Shown piece after piece: positions 12,546 through 24,845 of a DNA stretch of 64,000 nt. The position numbers and the translations under genes are program-made. Below the pieces are notes generated by a model. That model had not been told where the DNA came from, did not search any database, and saw only the letters and a list, made by a program, of their open reading frames with translations. The stretch is from Ceratotherium simum simum (taxonomy: Eukaryota > Chordata > Mammalia > Perissodactyla > Rhinocerotidae): the NCBI RefSeq assembly GCF_000283155.1, contig NW_004454207.1, forward strand, positions 4,966,399-5,030,398. Direction: 5' to 3'. The number at the start of each line of letters is the position of its first letter. Positions within the stretch are counted from its first letter, which is position 1.

Positions 12546-13011
12546 TCGCTAGATAATTTTATATTTCAAGCTCTGGTTCATGTTCACTACTGCTCTGAAG
12601 ACTTACTGATTAATGTCCATAACTGTTAGGAGTATATTCTAAATATGAGGGGAACTGTGATTGAATATTCTAATATACTACTGGTAAGCAGAAAGCTTTG
12701 CAAAAACTACCCACGAATTAAATCATATATTCTGTGTAGTGAACAGAACCAGCTTTTGCTCTCTCTATGAAAACACCTGAAAATCTAAAATTCCATATGA
12801 ATCATTCATGTTTGTGGCATTCTCCTTTAAAAAGTAGATAATGACTATGAAAAGACATTTAGGCAGGAACTCCAAGGAGAACTCACCACGTATTTCTCCA
12901 GGCTCACTCAAACAAAGAAAAAATCACAAGCAGGAGAAAAAAACCACTACTTCATTTTTGAGTCACTGATCATGTGGAAAAATGTGTGGTACTCTGAACC
13001 AAGATCATAAG

Positions 13012-13539
13012 CTTGGCAAGTTGACTCTAAGACTCCCTCTGACTTCTGGTATTCATGCCCTGTGTATCCCTTCTTCTCTGAGTGTGGGATGCACCTAGTG
13101 ACTTGGTTCTAACCAGTAGAATAAGGCAAAAGTGATGGGCTGTCACTTTTCAGATTAGGTTACACAGAGACTCTGGCTTCCATCTTGCTCATCCTCTTTT
13201 GCTCACTCACTTGCCAGCTCTGAAGAAGCCAGCGGCCATGTTGTGAGCTGCCCTATGGAAAGGCCCATGTGGCAATGAACTGACAGTGGACTCCAGGCAA
13301 CAACCCTTGAGAAACTGAATGCTGCCAATGACCACATGGGTGTGAGCTTGGAAATGCATCCTTCCCAGGGGAGCCCAGGGATGACTGCAGCCCCGGCTGA
13401 CACCTCAATTGCAGCCTTGCAAGAGTTCCTGAGCCAGAGGACACAGATAAACTGGGAGACACTGTAAGATAAAAAATGCTGTTTAAAGCCACTAAGTTTT
13501 GGGGTGATTGGTTATGCAGCAATATAAATAACTAATACA
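13012..13539 (+). mobile_element. Solo LTR, MLT1-like (MaLR)
   Basis: The 3' end AAGCCACTAAGTTTTGGGGT ... AACTAATACA is typical of MaLR LTRs. ATAAG occurs directly before (13007-13011) and after (13540-13544), consistent with a 5-bp target-site duplication, although the expected TG start is eroded. ORFs across it are spurious. Confidence 0.65.
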
Positions 13540-13639
13540 ATAAGATTTATTTAAACACATCCTAATGTGATTTACTGAGTAGCTACTGTATGCATGGGAT
13601 TAAAATCTACTTTTTAAAGAAGTGCTATAAACCATTTAT

Positions 13640-13680
13640 TTCTTTTTTTATCCAGCTTTATTGAGATATAATTGATGTGG
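13640..13680 (-). mobile_element. Tiny L1 3' tip
   Basis: CCAGCTTTATTGAGATATAA is the reversed terminal block of many mammalian L1s. It is severely truncated. Confidence 0.5.
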
Positions 13681-13749
13681 CTCCTTTCCTTTTTTTTCCC
13701 CTGGAACATAAATACAGAGGCAAAACTATATTGGCAATATTTAAGAGGG

Positions 13750-14253
13750 TGTATTAGTATCCTATTGCTGCTGTAACAAATTACCAGAAACTTGGTGGCT
13801 TAAAACACAAAAATTTACTATCTTACAGTTCTGGAGGGTAGAAGTCCAAAAATGAGTCTCAAGGGTCTAAAATCAAGATATCGGCAGGGTAGGGTTCCTT
13901 CTGGGGGCTCTAGGGGAGAATTAGTTTCCTTGAATTTTCCAGCTTCTAGAGGCTGCCCCTATTTCTTGGCTTGTGGTCATCTTGCATTCTCAAACCAGCA
14001 ATTACATCACTCTGACCTCTGCTTCTATTGTCACATCTCTTTCTCTTACTCTGCCTCCTCTCTCCCTCTTTCATTTATACAGCTCCTTATGATTATTTTG
14101 GGCCCACCTGGATTATTCAGGGTACTCTCTCCATCTCAAGATCCTTAATTTCATCACATTTGCAACCTCCCCTTTACCATGTAAGGTCACATATTCACAG
14201 GTTCTCGGGATTAGGGCATGGACATCTTTGCAAGGCCATTATTCTGCTAGCCA
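13750..14253 (-). mobile_element. Solo LTR, MLT1-like (MaLR), reverse orientation
   Basis: It starts TGTATTAGTATCCTATTGCT and continues GTGGCTTAAAACACAAAAAT and GTTCTGGAGGGTAGAAGTCC, the reversed 3' half of an MLT1-type LTR. The order CTCAAGATCCTTAATTTCAT then AAGGTCACATATTCACAGG supports near-full length. It lies 210 bp from the plus-oriented LTR at 13012-13539. Confidence 0.8.
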
Positions 14254-15578
14254 GAGAAGAGTAAGCTATATGTTCCCCAAAGAAATTTTGTTGATTGACA
14301 TACATATACTGTAAAGAAAAGTTAAAAGTTGAGGGAAGCAAAAAAAGCTTAACAAAATTAAATTTTTCCATACCATAACAATCCTTCATTTTTAACATTC
14401 CAGATCATGCTTTTAAACACCTAGTAGCAGAGATGCTGTGAAGGAAGATGGGAAAATAAACAGAGTGGCTGTTGAAGACCAAATTGGAATGCAGTCAGTC
14501 AGAAGTACAAAGGGGACGTGACGACCAGAAGGCACAAGTTTCTTGGAAAAGATTGATATTTTCCTAGAAATACAGATTTATGTTGTTCTCAATGAATGAT
14601 AACAAACAGTGTTATCTGTATATCAGTTTACAGCAAGGAAAATCAGGTTGCTTTGTAAGAGATGGCAAAAGTCACTGCAAAACAAAAACTACTTATTCTT
14701 ATTTCAGCCAAGAGCTAACATGAAAAACGTGTGGCCGATGTGAAAGGAATCTGGTACTGTCAGAGACTCGACAAATCGGATTCTTTATAAGTGATGCACT
14801 GTTCAGCTCAATTCCTGATATCAAGTGCCTCCCAAGTAATCACTGCATGAACCATCTGTTTTCTGCAAGGTTAGTACAACTCCACAGAAACGTGCCTTGC
14901 CCGAAGGAAACAGAGAGATGGTAAAAATCGATTCCAATACTATTTATGGGAAGGAATTCAGATAAAGCCTAGTCTGGTTCACAAGCCATGTTTCCAGTCT
15001 CCCTTAACTAGATGTCCCTTTGGGAAAGATGCATTTCCTGGTATCCGGGATGGGATGGTAGCAGTGTCTGCCTCTATTTCTATCCCATTACTTTGGTGGT
15101 GATACAATGAAGTCAACAGTCATTTAGTTAGATTGCAAAGCTTATGCCAAAAGCCAAACATAACCCAGACATCCATGTCAAATCCCTTTACCATGAGTAA
15201 CAAAACAATCAAAATGTTATAAACAAAACATGCCCAGGACCCAGCCAATAACCCACACATTTCAAGGAATATTTGATGCAGCAAAGCACTCAGATAAAAT
15301 GAATTTAGACAGTTCTTGGATTTTATAATGGAATTTGACCTGGAAAGGTAGTTTAAAAAAAATAGACAAAGAGTGACCTTGACTTGAATGGCTTGATGAT
15401 AAAATTTATACAGCATAATTTTACCAGCCAATATGACTGATGACAGGCAGCCAGAACTATCAAATCTGTAAATAATAAGTGCTATATAATATCTGAATTG
15501 TTTGTCTGGCACTGGACAGGGAAGCCTAAAACTTGGGATTTGCCACCTAATGCAATGCAAGCACGGATGAGTGAGTGA

Positions 15579-15627
15579 GCATGTGTATGTGTGTGTGTGT
15601 GTAAGAGAAGGAGAGAGAGAGAGAGAA
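15579..15627. repeat. (TG)n / (GA)n microsatellite
   Basis: A short TG run is followed by a GA run. The 170-codon ORF crossing it on the minus strand starts with a repeat-encoded Ser-Leu/Thr-His stretch and is not a gene. Confidence 0.9.
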
Positions 15628-15919
15628 CACACTAAAACTGGAAGTCATGTACTGGAAAAGACAGGTTCTTCTGCTTCATAGCTGGGTTTATAACACTTGT
15701 TTCAAGTGGGTTTACAGTGACTCAATGATAAATGTGCATTTCTAAGCTACCTGCTTTTGTACCTCTCCAAAAAATGTTTTTGAAAACTAACCTCAGGTTT
15801 AAAATTCGTAATGACAAAATAATATAAAAGTACAGCTTTGTAAATTGGCAGATACACATTCTCTCATGAGGCAATAAAGGGTCGTGGCTAAGTATAGAGC
15901 AAAAAGTAACATGAACCAT

Positions 15920-16665
15920 ACACAGCACTGGTGGGGGCATGGAGAAACCGGTACTCTCACACACTCCTGATGGAAAGTGTGATTGCCTTTTTGGATTGTA
16001 ATCTGACGATGTCTTTTAAAATTAAACCTGCATATACCTTGTGACCATCCTAGAAACCTGTCACATCAAAATAAGTCCCCATATGGAACGACATGTGTAC
16101 AAGGATGTGCATTGCTGACAAGTGTGCAGTAGGCAAGCACCAGGAACAAAGGCAGTGCCTGTTGACGGGAAAGGGCTAAATGCATTGTAGACAACCCAAG
16201 GCATAGAATGCCGCCATTAAAGAGAACCATACGAGTAGATTGGAAGGGATTTCCATGAGGTATTGTTCAGTCAAAAAAGCAAGATGCAAAAATGTATTTC
16301 CAATATGATTCCATTCTAGTAAAACAATGACAAAATAACCCTGTATATGTGTATATTTACACGCACATATATGTCAGCGTAGAAACGTGAGTACGGAGAA
16401 AAATACAGCAAGATCTAATTCAAGGATATATCTGGGATTTATCCTAGATTTGGGATATATAGAGAGGGCGCTGCTATAGGTAGATAAGGGATTGGAGGGA
16501 AGCAAACTCAAAAGTAAAACAAAGCACTGCACTAGAAGTTCAAGCATAGATGTTTTCACACTTATTGTTATAAAATTATGTAAAAGCGTAGGCATATGTT
16601 AAAGTGAATTAATCTAAAATTTTTTCATGTACTTGAAAATAGCCAGAATGAAAAAACCAAAGAGG
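15920..16665 (+). mobile_element. Ancient L1 3' region
   Basis: CCGGTACTCTCACACACTCC, CTGATGGAAAGTGTGATTG and AATATGATTCCATTCTAGTA are in L1 order. Strongly diverged. Confidence 0.7.
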
Positions 16666-16889
16666 AAAATAATGGGTGGGAGGTTGATGTCTAATGACCT
16701 CAGGTGCGACCATTTTTTAAAATGAAATTGGTCTTAAATACTTGGAAGTTTTCTAATTATTATTTAGATCTAAATGTCAACTTAAAGGTAAGTCCTCCAT
16801 AACAATACCTTTATCTGGAGATACCTCTATCTCAGTCAAGGATGCACTTGTTCGTAAGTAACAAGGTTGGAATTTCCTCCAGGAACATT

Positions 16890-17050
16890 GCGAGTCAATA
16901 GTGGCCCAGAAGTCAGGGGACATGGGTAAAAGTCCTGCCTTGTCCGGCAACTCTTTATGTGGCCTTGAACAAGTAACTAATCTGTTGGACCTTCGAGTTC
17001 ACATTTGTAAAATGAGGGAGGGGCCTGGACAGTCCAGCCCTAATAGTTCA
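16890..17050 (+). mobile_element. MIR fragment
   Basis: ATGTGGCCTTGAACAAGTAAC and CATTTGTAAAATGAGGGAGG are MIR core blocks. It lies about 180 bp from the PIR exon at 17229. Confidence 0.7.
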
Positions 17051-17228
17051 TGAATTCTTCCTGATTTTCTTAACTTGAAAGGCCTCAGCAGCATTTGCTA
17101 ATTTTAAACATAATTAAACATAAAGTTCATAGAACTTTGTACTGAGGTTCAGAAACAAGCACATTCCAGAGCAAGTGGCCCCCTTTTTTTCCCCTGAAAT
17201 TATCACTAAACCCCAGAACCCATCATAC

Positions 17229-17313
17229 CTTTAGGAATAGGCTGGGAATGCTTTGCTCCTTGGTCCAATTTGAAGTCCAAATATAAGGTGGGTGTGCGAG
17301 TGTAAATCTTGGA
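17229..17313 (-). CDS. PIR: PIR coding exon, about residues 161-188
   Basis: This 85-bp exon encodes 28 codons plus the first base of a glycine codon. It begins SKIYTRTPTLYLDFKLDQG and ends QPIPK, spanning the linker into the C-terminal cupin domain. The acceptor is a strong pyrimidine tract ending in TTTTCAG and the donor is AAAG|GTATGA. It starts in phase 0, matching the preceding exon, and ends in phase 1, matching the next. Differences from human pirin as I remember it are V163I and P178Q. It is too short to appear as an ORF and was recognised by translating the minus strand between splice sites. Confidence 0.95.
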
Positions 17314-18049
17314 CTGAAAAGAAAAGGAAACCATCAGCATCTTTCCAAGAATAAGGTTCTTTACTTCAGCGGGGCCCTTCTGTGATGGGCCTGGGGCCTG
17401 GATCCATTATATTTACAATTCCTCCTTGGGAAGTGCTGTTAAAGTGGGGAGAGGGGCTGCCAATACAGCCCCTTCTTAAGGGTCTTGGTCTAAAAGTTAG
17501 CCCTCCTAGCTTTACAATTTGGTTGACAAGCTAATTTCAGGATGACAGCTGTCTCCCTACAGCCATTTCTCAAATATGGTCTGATGTTAATAGTTCATTG
17601 GCCAAATAGTTGCTCCAACTTTCTCACTTCCAGTCTTCCACTTGATACAGTAGGTTACCTCATATCCAAATGTATGTTTTTTTTCTCCAGGTCTCAATAA
17701 AGCCATGTCCATTTTGACATTCAAAAAAAGTGGTCTGTCAATATTTTTATTTGTTCTAACTTGGCCCTCTTGCAAAAAAAAAAAGGTGGTCCACCACTCC
17801 TGGCTTGAAAAAGTCACAACTCCAAATATAAGAAAGGCAAACTTTTGTAGGATTTTCTATTGTGAACAGTGGCTTTGATTCCATCAACAGTTAAGCAGAG
17901 TTTGTAATTCAATATGACACCATTCTGAATCATTGGCATAGACTAAAATCCAAGGGATTATCACTGTTGCTATAAACCTTATGATGTCTCATTGTTTATC
18001 AAAAAGCCCAAGTGGTTCTGTTCTACTTTTAAAAAAAAAAAAATTAAAA

Positions 18050-18740
18050 TACACACAAAAATGAAAAAGCACATAATATCAAATTTGGGAAGGATGTAGA
18101 GTAACTGGAACTTTCATACACTACTAATGGGACTATAACATGGCACAAACACTTTAGAAAACTGCTCGGTAGTATGTAGTACAGATGTTAACATGCATAA
18201 TCTATGACCCACCATTCCAACTCAAAGGTGTATCCCTAACAGAAATGTTTGCCTAAAGATATGTACACAAATCTTGATAGTGACACTGTCAGTAATAGCC
18301 AAAAACTAGAAATATTCCAAATGTCTTTAATGATAGAATGGATAAGTGAATTGCAATACACTTATACAATGGAATACTATACAGCAAGGAGAATGAATGA
18401 ACCCAACTATGTGCAACAACTCAGATGAATCTCACAAGCACAATATTGAGCAAATGAAGGCAGACACAGAAGATCACATACCACATGATTCCATTTCTAT
18501 AAAGTTCAAAACAAGGCAAAACTAATCTAGGGTGTCAGAAGTCAGAAAAGTGGTTATCTTGGGAAGGTTAATAACTGGAAGGGGTTAAAAAGGGGGCTTT
18601 TGGGGCCTGGCAATATTCTGCTCCCTGAACTGGCTTCCAGTTTCATGGGTGTATTCACCTGGTGAAAATTCTCTGAGCTGTACACTTGATTTGTATACTT
18701 TTCTGTATATATGTTGTATCCTAATAAAAAGCTTACATTT
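18050..18740 (+). mobile_element. Ancient L1 3' end
   Basis: CACTACTAATGGGACTATAA, CAATACACTTATACAATGGA, ATGATTCCATTTCTATAAAG and GAGCTGTACACTTGATTTGT follow the usual L1M 3' region, ending at AATAAAAAGC (18722). Confidence 0.85.
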
Positions 18741-18889
18741 GTTAAAAACATGCATGTGTAAATAGACCAAAAGAGAGAATCCAGAGCCCATAATTATTTA
18801 CTATCTTTGATAAAGGCATCATTTTGCAGAGAATAATTATGTAAACTCTAAGAAGAATGGATATTTCTGCCTTTTTCACCTAGGGCCAA

Positions 18890-18942
18890 CCCACAGTGCC
18901 TGTCACATAGTAGGCGTTCAATAAATATTTACTGAATAATGT
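18890..18942 (+). mobile_element. MIR/L2 3' tail block
   Basis: GTGCCTGTCACATAGTAGGCGTTCAATAAAT is the shared MIR/L2 tail; the parent family cannot be decided from this length. Confidence 0.6.
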
Positions 18943-20486
18943 TTCATAATAGAAAATCCCATGTATAACAATAAATTTATTTACAATATACATAGGGTAT
19001 TCATCAATATCTTTACCTACATGTAGCAAAATGCCTCTCTTCAGGACAGCAAAATGATCTGGTATGGTCAAAGTGTGAGTTTGCACATTAAATTCTGGAA
19101 TAGAGGATTGTAAATAATGCTATCAGAAGACTGTTCCCTTTCCTATGAATGTCTCATGTATTGAAGCTTTGGGCTTTAAATGGTCTGGTAGGTGGTTTTA
19201 CACAGCTTAAAAGGTCAAGCTGCATCAATACAGCTTCAAAGACTGGAAAAGCAAATTCCCCTGGGCATACATAAATGAAACCAGAAGGACCTGTGACATC
19301 AAGTGCAACCTGAGGCCAAAGAGTCACAATCAATCTGAAGAGCTTGAAACATACATAAAACAAGGGCAGCACCCGTGGGACACAGGGTCTGATTCTCTAG
19401 TATCGTTAGGTATATAATGCACCATCTGGAAAGGATCTGGTTTTGTCTGATGAAGACTTCTAAAATTACCTCTAAAAAGATCAAGGGTAAGCTTCACCTA
19501 ATATCAGATGACTCCTCTTCTCGGGCAATATTTTGCTCTCTTCCAGAAAAAGAATCCCTGTTTGGTTGAAGCATCTTTCCTAACCTCTGCCTCAGTGGCA
19601 GATGCAGTATCCCTGCCTGAAAAGAGATGAATCACAAAAGGCTCTTGGTTTAATTTTTACTAGAATTCTCCCAGAATGTAGTCATAAAAATAATCTTGAA
19701 CTGGAAACCAGGAGTCTTTGATGCTAGCGTTGCTTTTCCTGCTGACTAACGAAGCACTTATCTTCTTCTGGGCTTAGTTCACTCATCTGAAAATCTCGTG
19801 TTGGGACTCACTGATATTTAAGTCTATTTCTGGTTCTGAAATTCTGAGTCAGAAAATTAATATTTTCCTCTATGTTTTAATTTTTTAAATTCCCTTCTGA
19901 TTTCTCAGACTAGAGCTGTAGAGAAGTAAGAATGTGGCTGGGGCAAGGGAGAGCAACTAGGGCTGCGGGGAGTAAGCAGGGAGCAGCTAGTTAACTCGCT
20001 CTGTTTTGCCCTCAACCTCAGCCATCAATCCTGCCCTCCTGGCTAGCTCTTCCTCTTTTCTTCCTGCCTCCAGCTTCTCAACCTAATCCGTATTGTCCAA
20101 AAAATCGTAATCTCTCTCTCTATGACTGCAACTACACAGACACATGTGGGCACACACACTAACGCACATGGAACTCTTATGTATTTATTTACAAAATTTT
20201 AAACTGAAACCAAGGAGAGACATTATAAAGTCACAAATATATCCTGTTGTCTGACAGTGTTAAAAGGGATAAAGGGAAATTTTTAATTCATTTTGAAGGT
20301 GTTTTTTACATCTATTGCCTAGAACAGAATTCCGATTCTAATATCCGTTTTGTACTGAAAAACGGATCCTTGAAGGTTTCAACATAACACATGTCTTAAA
20401 TAACCAACTACCCAAAACCTAAATGTATATTATTCTATTTCAGTTAATCCATAACGGAATAAAACTCAATTTGGAAGCTGTTCCCA

Positions 20487-20526
20487 TATATATATATATA
20501 TACACACAAACGTACACACACACACA
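20487..20526. repeat. (TA)n-(CA)n compound microsatellite
   Basis: An alternating TA run passes into ACACACAAACGTACACACAC, a typical compound dinucleotide repeat. Confidence 0.9.
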
Positions 20527-22854
20527 GTTTTTGTAAAGCAGGTAGGTTTTGCTTCTTTATTTTTGATCTTCCATGGTAACTCTGTTGAAATAGCAAATAT
20601 AAATTATGTTTATTTAACTCAAAGATGATAACACCAGCCTCGAATGAACTTTGAGCAAACCTGGATTTAATTTTTCTATTACACACACTGCTGATTTGCA
20701 GCCATAAAGAAATATCACCATTAGGCACATTCTTTCCTGTGTTCTGTTTTGCTTATTTTTATGTATAGTATTAAACTATTAATAGACCCTCAAAATAGAA
20801 CGAGAATTTAATTAAACAAATCATTCTCTTTTTGGTTTAAACTTAGCTATCAATGTATCTATTTCCACAGGATTAAAATAAATTGGTTCATGACAACCTA
20901 AAATAAAACATTCCTCTACAAATCTGTTTCAGCATGAACAGAACTAATGCACTTAAATTCCATCAGTAAAATTGTTTTCTTTTTCCTTTTCTCTGTTTGG
21001 TCCTGATTAATAGTACCTGCACAGGTACTAAAATCCAAAGCTATTTCTCTTTTGTCTTTCTTCTCATTTTATAATTCTCTATTAAAAGTATTTATAAAAG
21101 TTATCTTTAAATGTTTTAGTCTGTATTTGAAAAGCCTAGTGGCTTAAAATCTTACAGTTCAAATATCATGTAGGCAAAGCTTCTAGAAGGTAAGTAACGT
21201 AACTCTTCATAAGAGGTTAAGGGTAAATTTTGGCTAACCTGTAACAACAGGGGTGTTACCAAATCCAGACAAGCCTCGTCTCTCTTTCTCTATAAATATG
21301 TCAGAATTAAACCCTTAATGAGCCTAAGACAGCACTCCAATAATGACTGCAAAACAACCAAGACAAAACAAGGTCTACAAAACCACTTCCTTCCGAAACC
21401 CCAACTCCCTTCATCTTGTAGCCTTCAAAGACTTCCCGCTTACCCTCGTAAGGGTATGATACCTTTGTCAAGCTGGCTTCCTTCCTCTGCTTTCATTCAT
21501 AAATGTGATCTTAATTAGGAGATGAAATCACTTCCACATGGAAGCCATGTGGCTTTAAAATGTCTTCCCAAGAAAAAGAAAAGAGCATGCTATGTTGGTT
21601 GCCATGTATGAGCATGGCAAAGGAAATATCTTTCATTTTGCCACTGCTCCTTTCACAGAAAACTCCCACCCATTTATCCCTGAATGCTGCTAATTTTGCC
21701 ACTGTGCTAGCCCTCCCTAAAAGCAAGTGGCAGCAATTTGTCACATATCAGAACTGTAATAAACACTTTCACATTTCTTTTTGGGAACTATTTCAAAGAC
21801 CCTTTATTATGGTTTAGTGATTTTTCAGGAAATTTACTCAACTTCTCAATCTTACTATATGTTGTTTAAGCAAATTAAGTAACTCTACTAACAAGTGCAA
21901 ATCCTCAATATCCTAAATGAGAAAGAAATAGTGTTTCTACCTACCTATTCCTGGACCCTCACCCTCATGTTGGATCATCCCTCTAACGTCAGACATTATG
22001 TTTTATGGGATTTTTTTTTGCATCACTGTTAACTTTTGATGAATATATTTGCATATAAATCTTTGACCACATTCTATTTTGTTTCCTTCACAGTGAAATT
22101 TTGGGTCTAAAAGTCTAGACATTTTAAAGGCTCTTGATACATCTGTAGGTTTATGGCTAAATGCAATGTGGCCAAAAGCAAACTGGTCAACATGATCATG
22201 TGATTAAACAACAATTTGCTGAACACGTCTACTGTTAGTCATTGGTTTTTCTAGTCTTGGTAATTTTGCTACACCACAAGTCAGTTTTTCAACTCATTAT
22301 GTGCTCTAACTATTGTTTTTTTCCCCATCTAATCCCCTACTGTTAGAATGTTAACTCATTCCAACAAATCTCCTATTGTTGCACATTTAGATTTTTTTCG
22401 CAATATATCAGTCACAAACAGAGAAGGGAAGGATTAATTGCTGGAAAAAAAAAAGAAAAGGAAAAGGAAAAACACCTGAAAATCTTTGAAAAACTGGACA
22501 AAAAGAAAAAATAAGGAAAAAAGCTTAACCTAAAAAAAATTTTAAAGGCATCACTTCCATAGTACAAGTACCAATATTTGAATGACCAGTGTCTAGCAGC
22601 ATTTGTTTTTGAACAAAAAATCATTTTGATCAATTGTTATACTAACTGAATTGCTTTCATCCAAATTATTTTTGTCAAATCACTTGGTAACTACCTAAAA
22701 AAGTGCCCATCTCATCAAAATGTTAACCGTCTCATTTTTTTAAATCTTAGCTAAGTTAAGAAGCAGAAATTGATATCTCCTTACTCTTTTAATTTGACTA
22801 TTAGTTTGGGTGATATTATTATTTTTAATTTAACAAATACTATTAAATATTATT

Positions 22855-22965
22855 AATATAAGAATAACAGTAGCTAACTACATTAAGGGCTTAGTATGTA
22901 CCAGGCACTACTATTCTAGGTGCTTCATGTGTATTCATTAGGCCACTTGTATTTCCCTTTTTATA
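22855..22965 (-). mobile_element. MIR fragment
   Basis: AGGGCTTAGTATGTACCAGGCAC is the reversed MIR 3' block. Confidence 0.65.
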
Positions 22966-22994
22966 AAATATCTGCTCATTAACCTATTTAAGTT

Positions 22995-24400
22995 TTCATT
23001 CTTTCATTAATTAGCTCCCTCATTCAAGAAATACTGATGGAGAGCCTATAGTGTGCTAGTCATTGGATATGCATATTGGTGAATAACAGATCTGCTCAGC
23101 CTTTGTGGAGCTTACTTTCTAGTGAGGAAGATAATTTAACAAATTAAACATAAAATTACACATGCTGTAAAAGAAATAAATAGGGTATATAGAGAGAAAA
23201 TAAAATGGGGGAGTAATGGAAGGCCTTGAATGAAAAAAGTTGGGGGTAAGAGGTTTCTGGGCAGAGAAAGGAGCACAGCACGTGCAAAGGCCTTGAGGCA
23301 GGACAGAGCTTGGAGGATTGAGAAACTGAGAGGATAGCAATATGCAGACACAAAGAGGCAGCTGGAGGAAATGGCATGAGAGGAGTTTAGGGAGTTAGAA
23401 AAGATCCAGTCAGGTGTAGTCCACAGTAAAGTTTTTAGCATTTCTTTAAAAGTACAATGGGAACACATTGATCCAATTTTCACCTTAAAGATAAAAATCT
23501 TGAGCTACTATGTGGAGAACTGGAAGAGAATAAGAACAAGAGAGAGGAGCACCCCTGAAGAGGCTGCTGTGGTGGGCCTGGCCAGGGCTGGGCAGGGGAT
23601 GGGAGAGATGTAGATAGATTTAAAATATACTTTGGAAATAGAAAGGTTTTGCTAATGGACTGGATGTGGGTAGGGGAGGAGAAGGAAGAAGGATGACCAC
23701 CATGTTTCTACTGTGAGCAGTGAGTGATAGTACCATTCATTCATGAAGATGGAAAAGACGGGAAGGGAAATGAGTTTTCATTTGTTTGTTGTCCAGACAG
23801 GTGGGGGCAGGGGGAATAAGATTTCAACTTTTGCTATTTTAAATTTGACATGCCTGGGAACATGCAAATGGAGAAGTCAAGTAGGTAGCTGAATACGTGA
23901 GGACACAGAGCTCAGAGGTGAGGTTTGTGCTGTGAAGATAAATGTGGGAGTTGTAAGACAACAAATGGCATCTAAATCCATGGGATGGATAAGGCTACCT
24001 AGGGAGATGATGTTCAATGAGAGAGAGGACTCAGGCCTGAGATCTAGGGAACCTAAGCATTTAGGGAGCTTGTAGAGGAAAAGGTACCTACTTGAGAAAG
24101 GAAACTGAAGCAGCAAGGAGCATCCAGAGACACAAGAATGTATTATCTCAGAGGCCAAAGAAAGGAGAGAGGGTGTGGAAAAGGAGGAAGCGTTGAACCC
24201 ATGGAAAGGAAGAGTTAACGTGAGGAAGAAAAAAAAAGACCTCTGGGTTTGGCCACATGGAAGGCAGTGGTGATTCAATGCACTAATGGGGGTGGATGCC
24301 AGCTTGAGAGCATGGAGGAAGTGCACATGACATGTGCAGACAAATATTCTGGAAAGTATGACTCTCAGAGGGAGCAGAGAATTGGGGGGTGTGAGGTCAA
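22995..24400 (-). mobile_element. L2 LINE remnant with decayed reverse-transcriptase region
   Basis: It opens with the reversed L2 3' end (TCATTCAAGAAATACTGATGG) and the reversed GCAAAGGCCTTGAGGCAGGA block, and extends about 1.4 kb upstream in L2 order. Minus-strand frames between about 24330 and 23870 retain fragments of the L2/CR1 reverse transcriptase around the YADD region, interrupted by frameshifts. The 149-codon ORF at 23877-24326 is a chance open stretch across these fragments. Confidence 0.8.
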
Positions 24401-24439
24401 GGGAGTTTGGTGCTTCTCTTATTAATTTATACGAGAGAT

Positions 24440-24845
24440 GTTTTTTCTTAGTAAATTAAGACTATTAGCCTCTAATAATATTTGTTGTAAAAATCTCCCA
24501 GTTTGTTTTTGGCCTTTAATTTCATTTATGGCATTTCTGACATGGGTCAGATCTATCAATCTTTTCCTTTCAATGCTTTTAAACTTAGAAAGTCTTTCCC
24601 CATCCAAACATCACATAAATGTTTTCCTATATTTTTCTAGCTCAAAATTTTTAACATTTAAATCTTTAATCTATGTTGAACTTATTTTACTATGGGGTGT
24701 GAGATCATGGGCTAACCTGTTTTCTTTTTATGAATGGTTAACCAATTGTCCCAGTTGACTTATTCTTCTCTTTTTTTCCCCAATTGATGATAACCTTCTT
24801 TATCATTATTAAGTTTGCAAATATACTTGGGTCTATTTCAGGTAG
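24440..24845 (-). mobile_element. L1 fragment, reverse orientation
   Basis: GATCTATCAATCTTTTCCTTT, ATTTAAATCTTTAATCTATG and CTTGGGTCTATTTCAGG are the reversed L1 ORF2 landmarks. Confidence 0.75.

Larger units (their letters stand above)
4833..17228 (-). other. PIR: PIR intron, 12.4 kb
   Basis: It lies between the phase-1 borders of the exons at 4788-4832 and 17229-17313. It is full of repeats: hAT-like, L1, ERE, L2, MIR, a Tigger-like MITE and two LTRs, listed separately. Stretches where I recognise nothing are 4870-5380, 5550-6460, 7240-8120, 9820-11110, 11335-11810, 12550-13000, 14260-15580 and 16670-16885. Confidence 0.85.

Noticed and set aside
15120..15632. 170-codon minus ORF
   Set aside because: It starts in a (TG)n/(GA)n microsatellite, which yields the repeated Ser-Leu and Thr-His start, and has no recognisable domain.
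23877..24326. 149-codon minus ORF
   Set aside because: An out-of-frame opening across a decayed L2 reverse-transcriptase region, not a gene.
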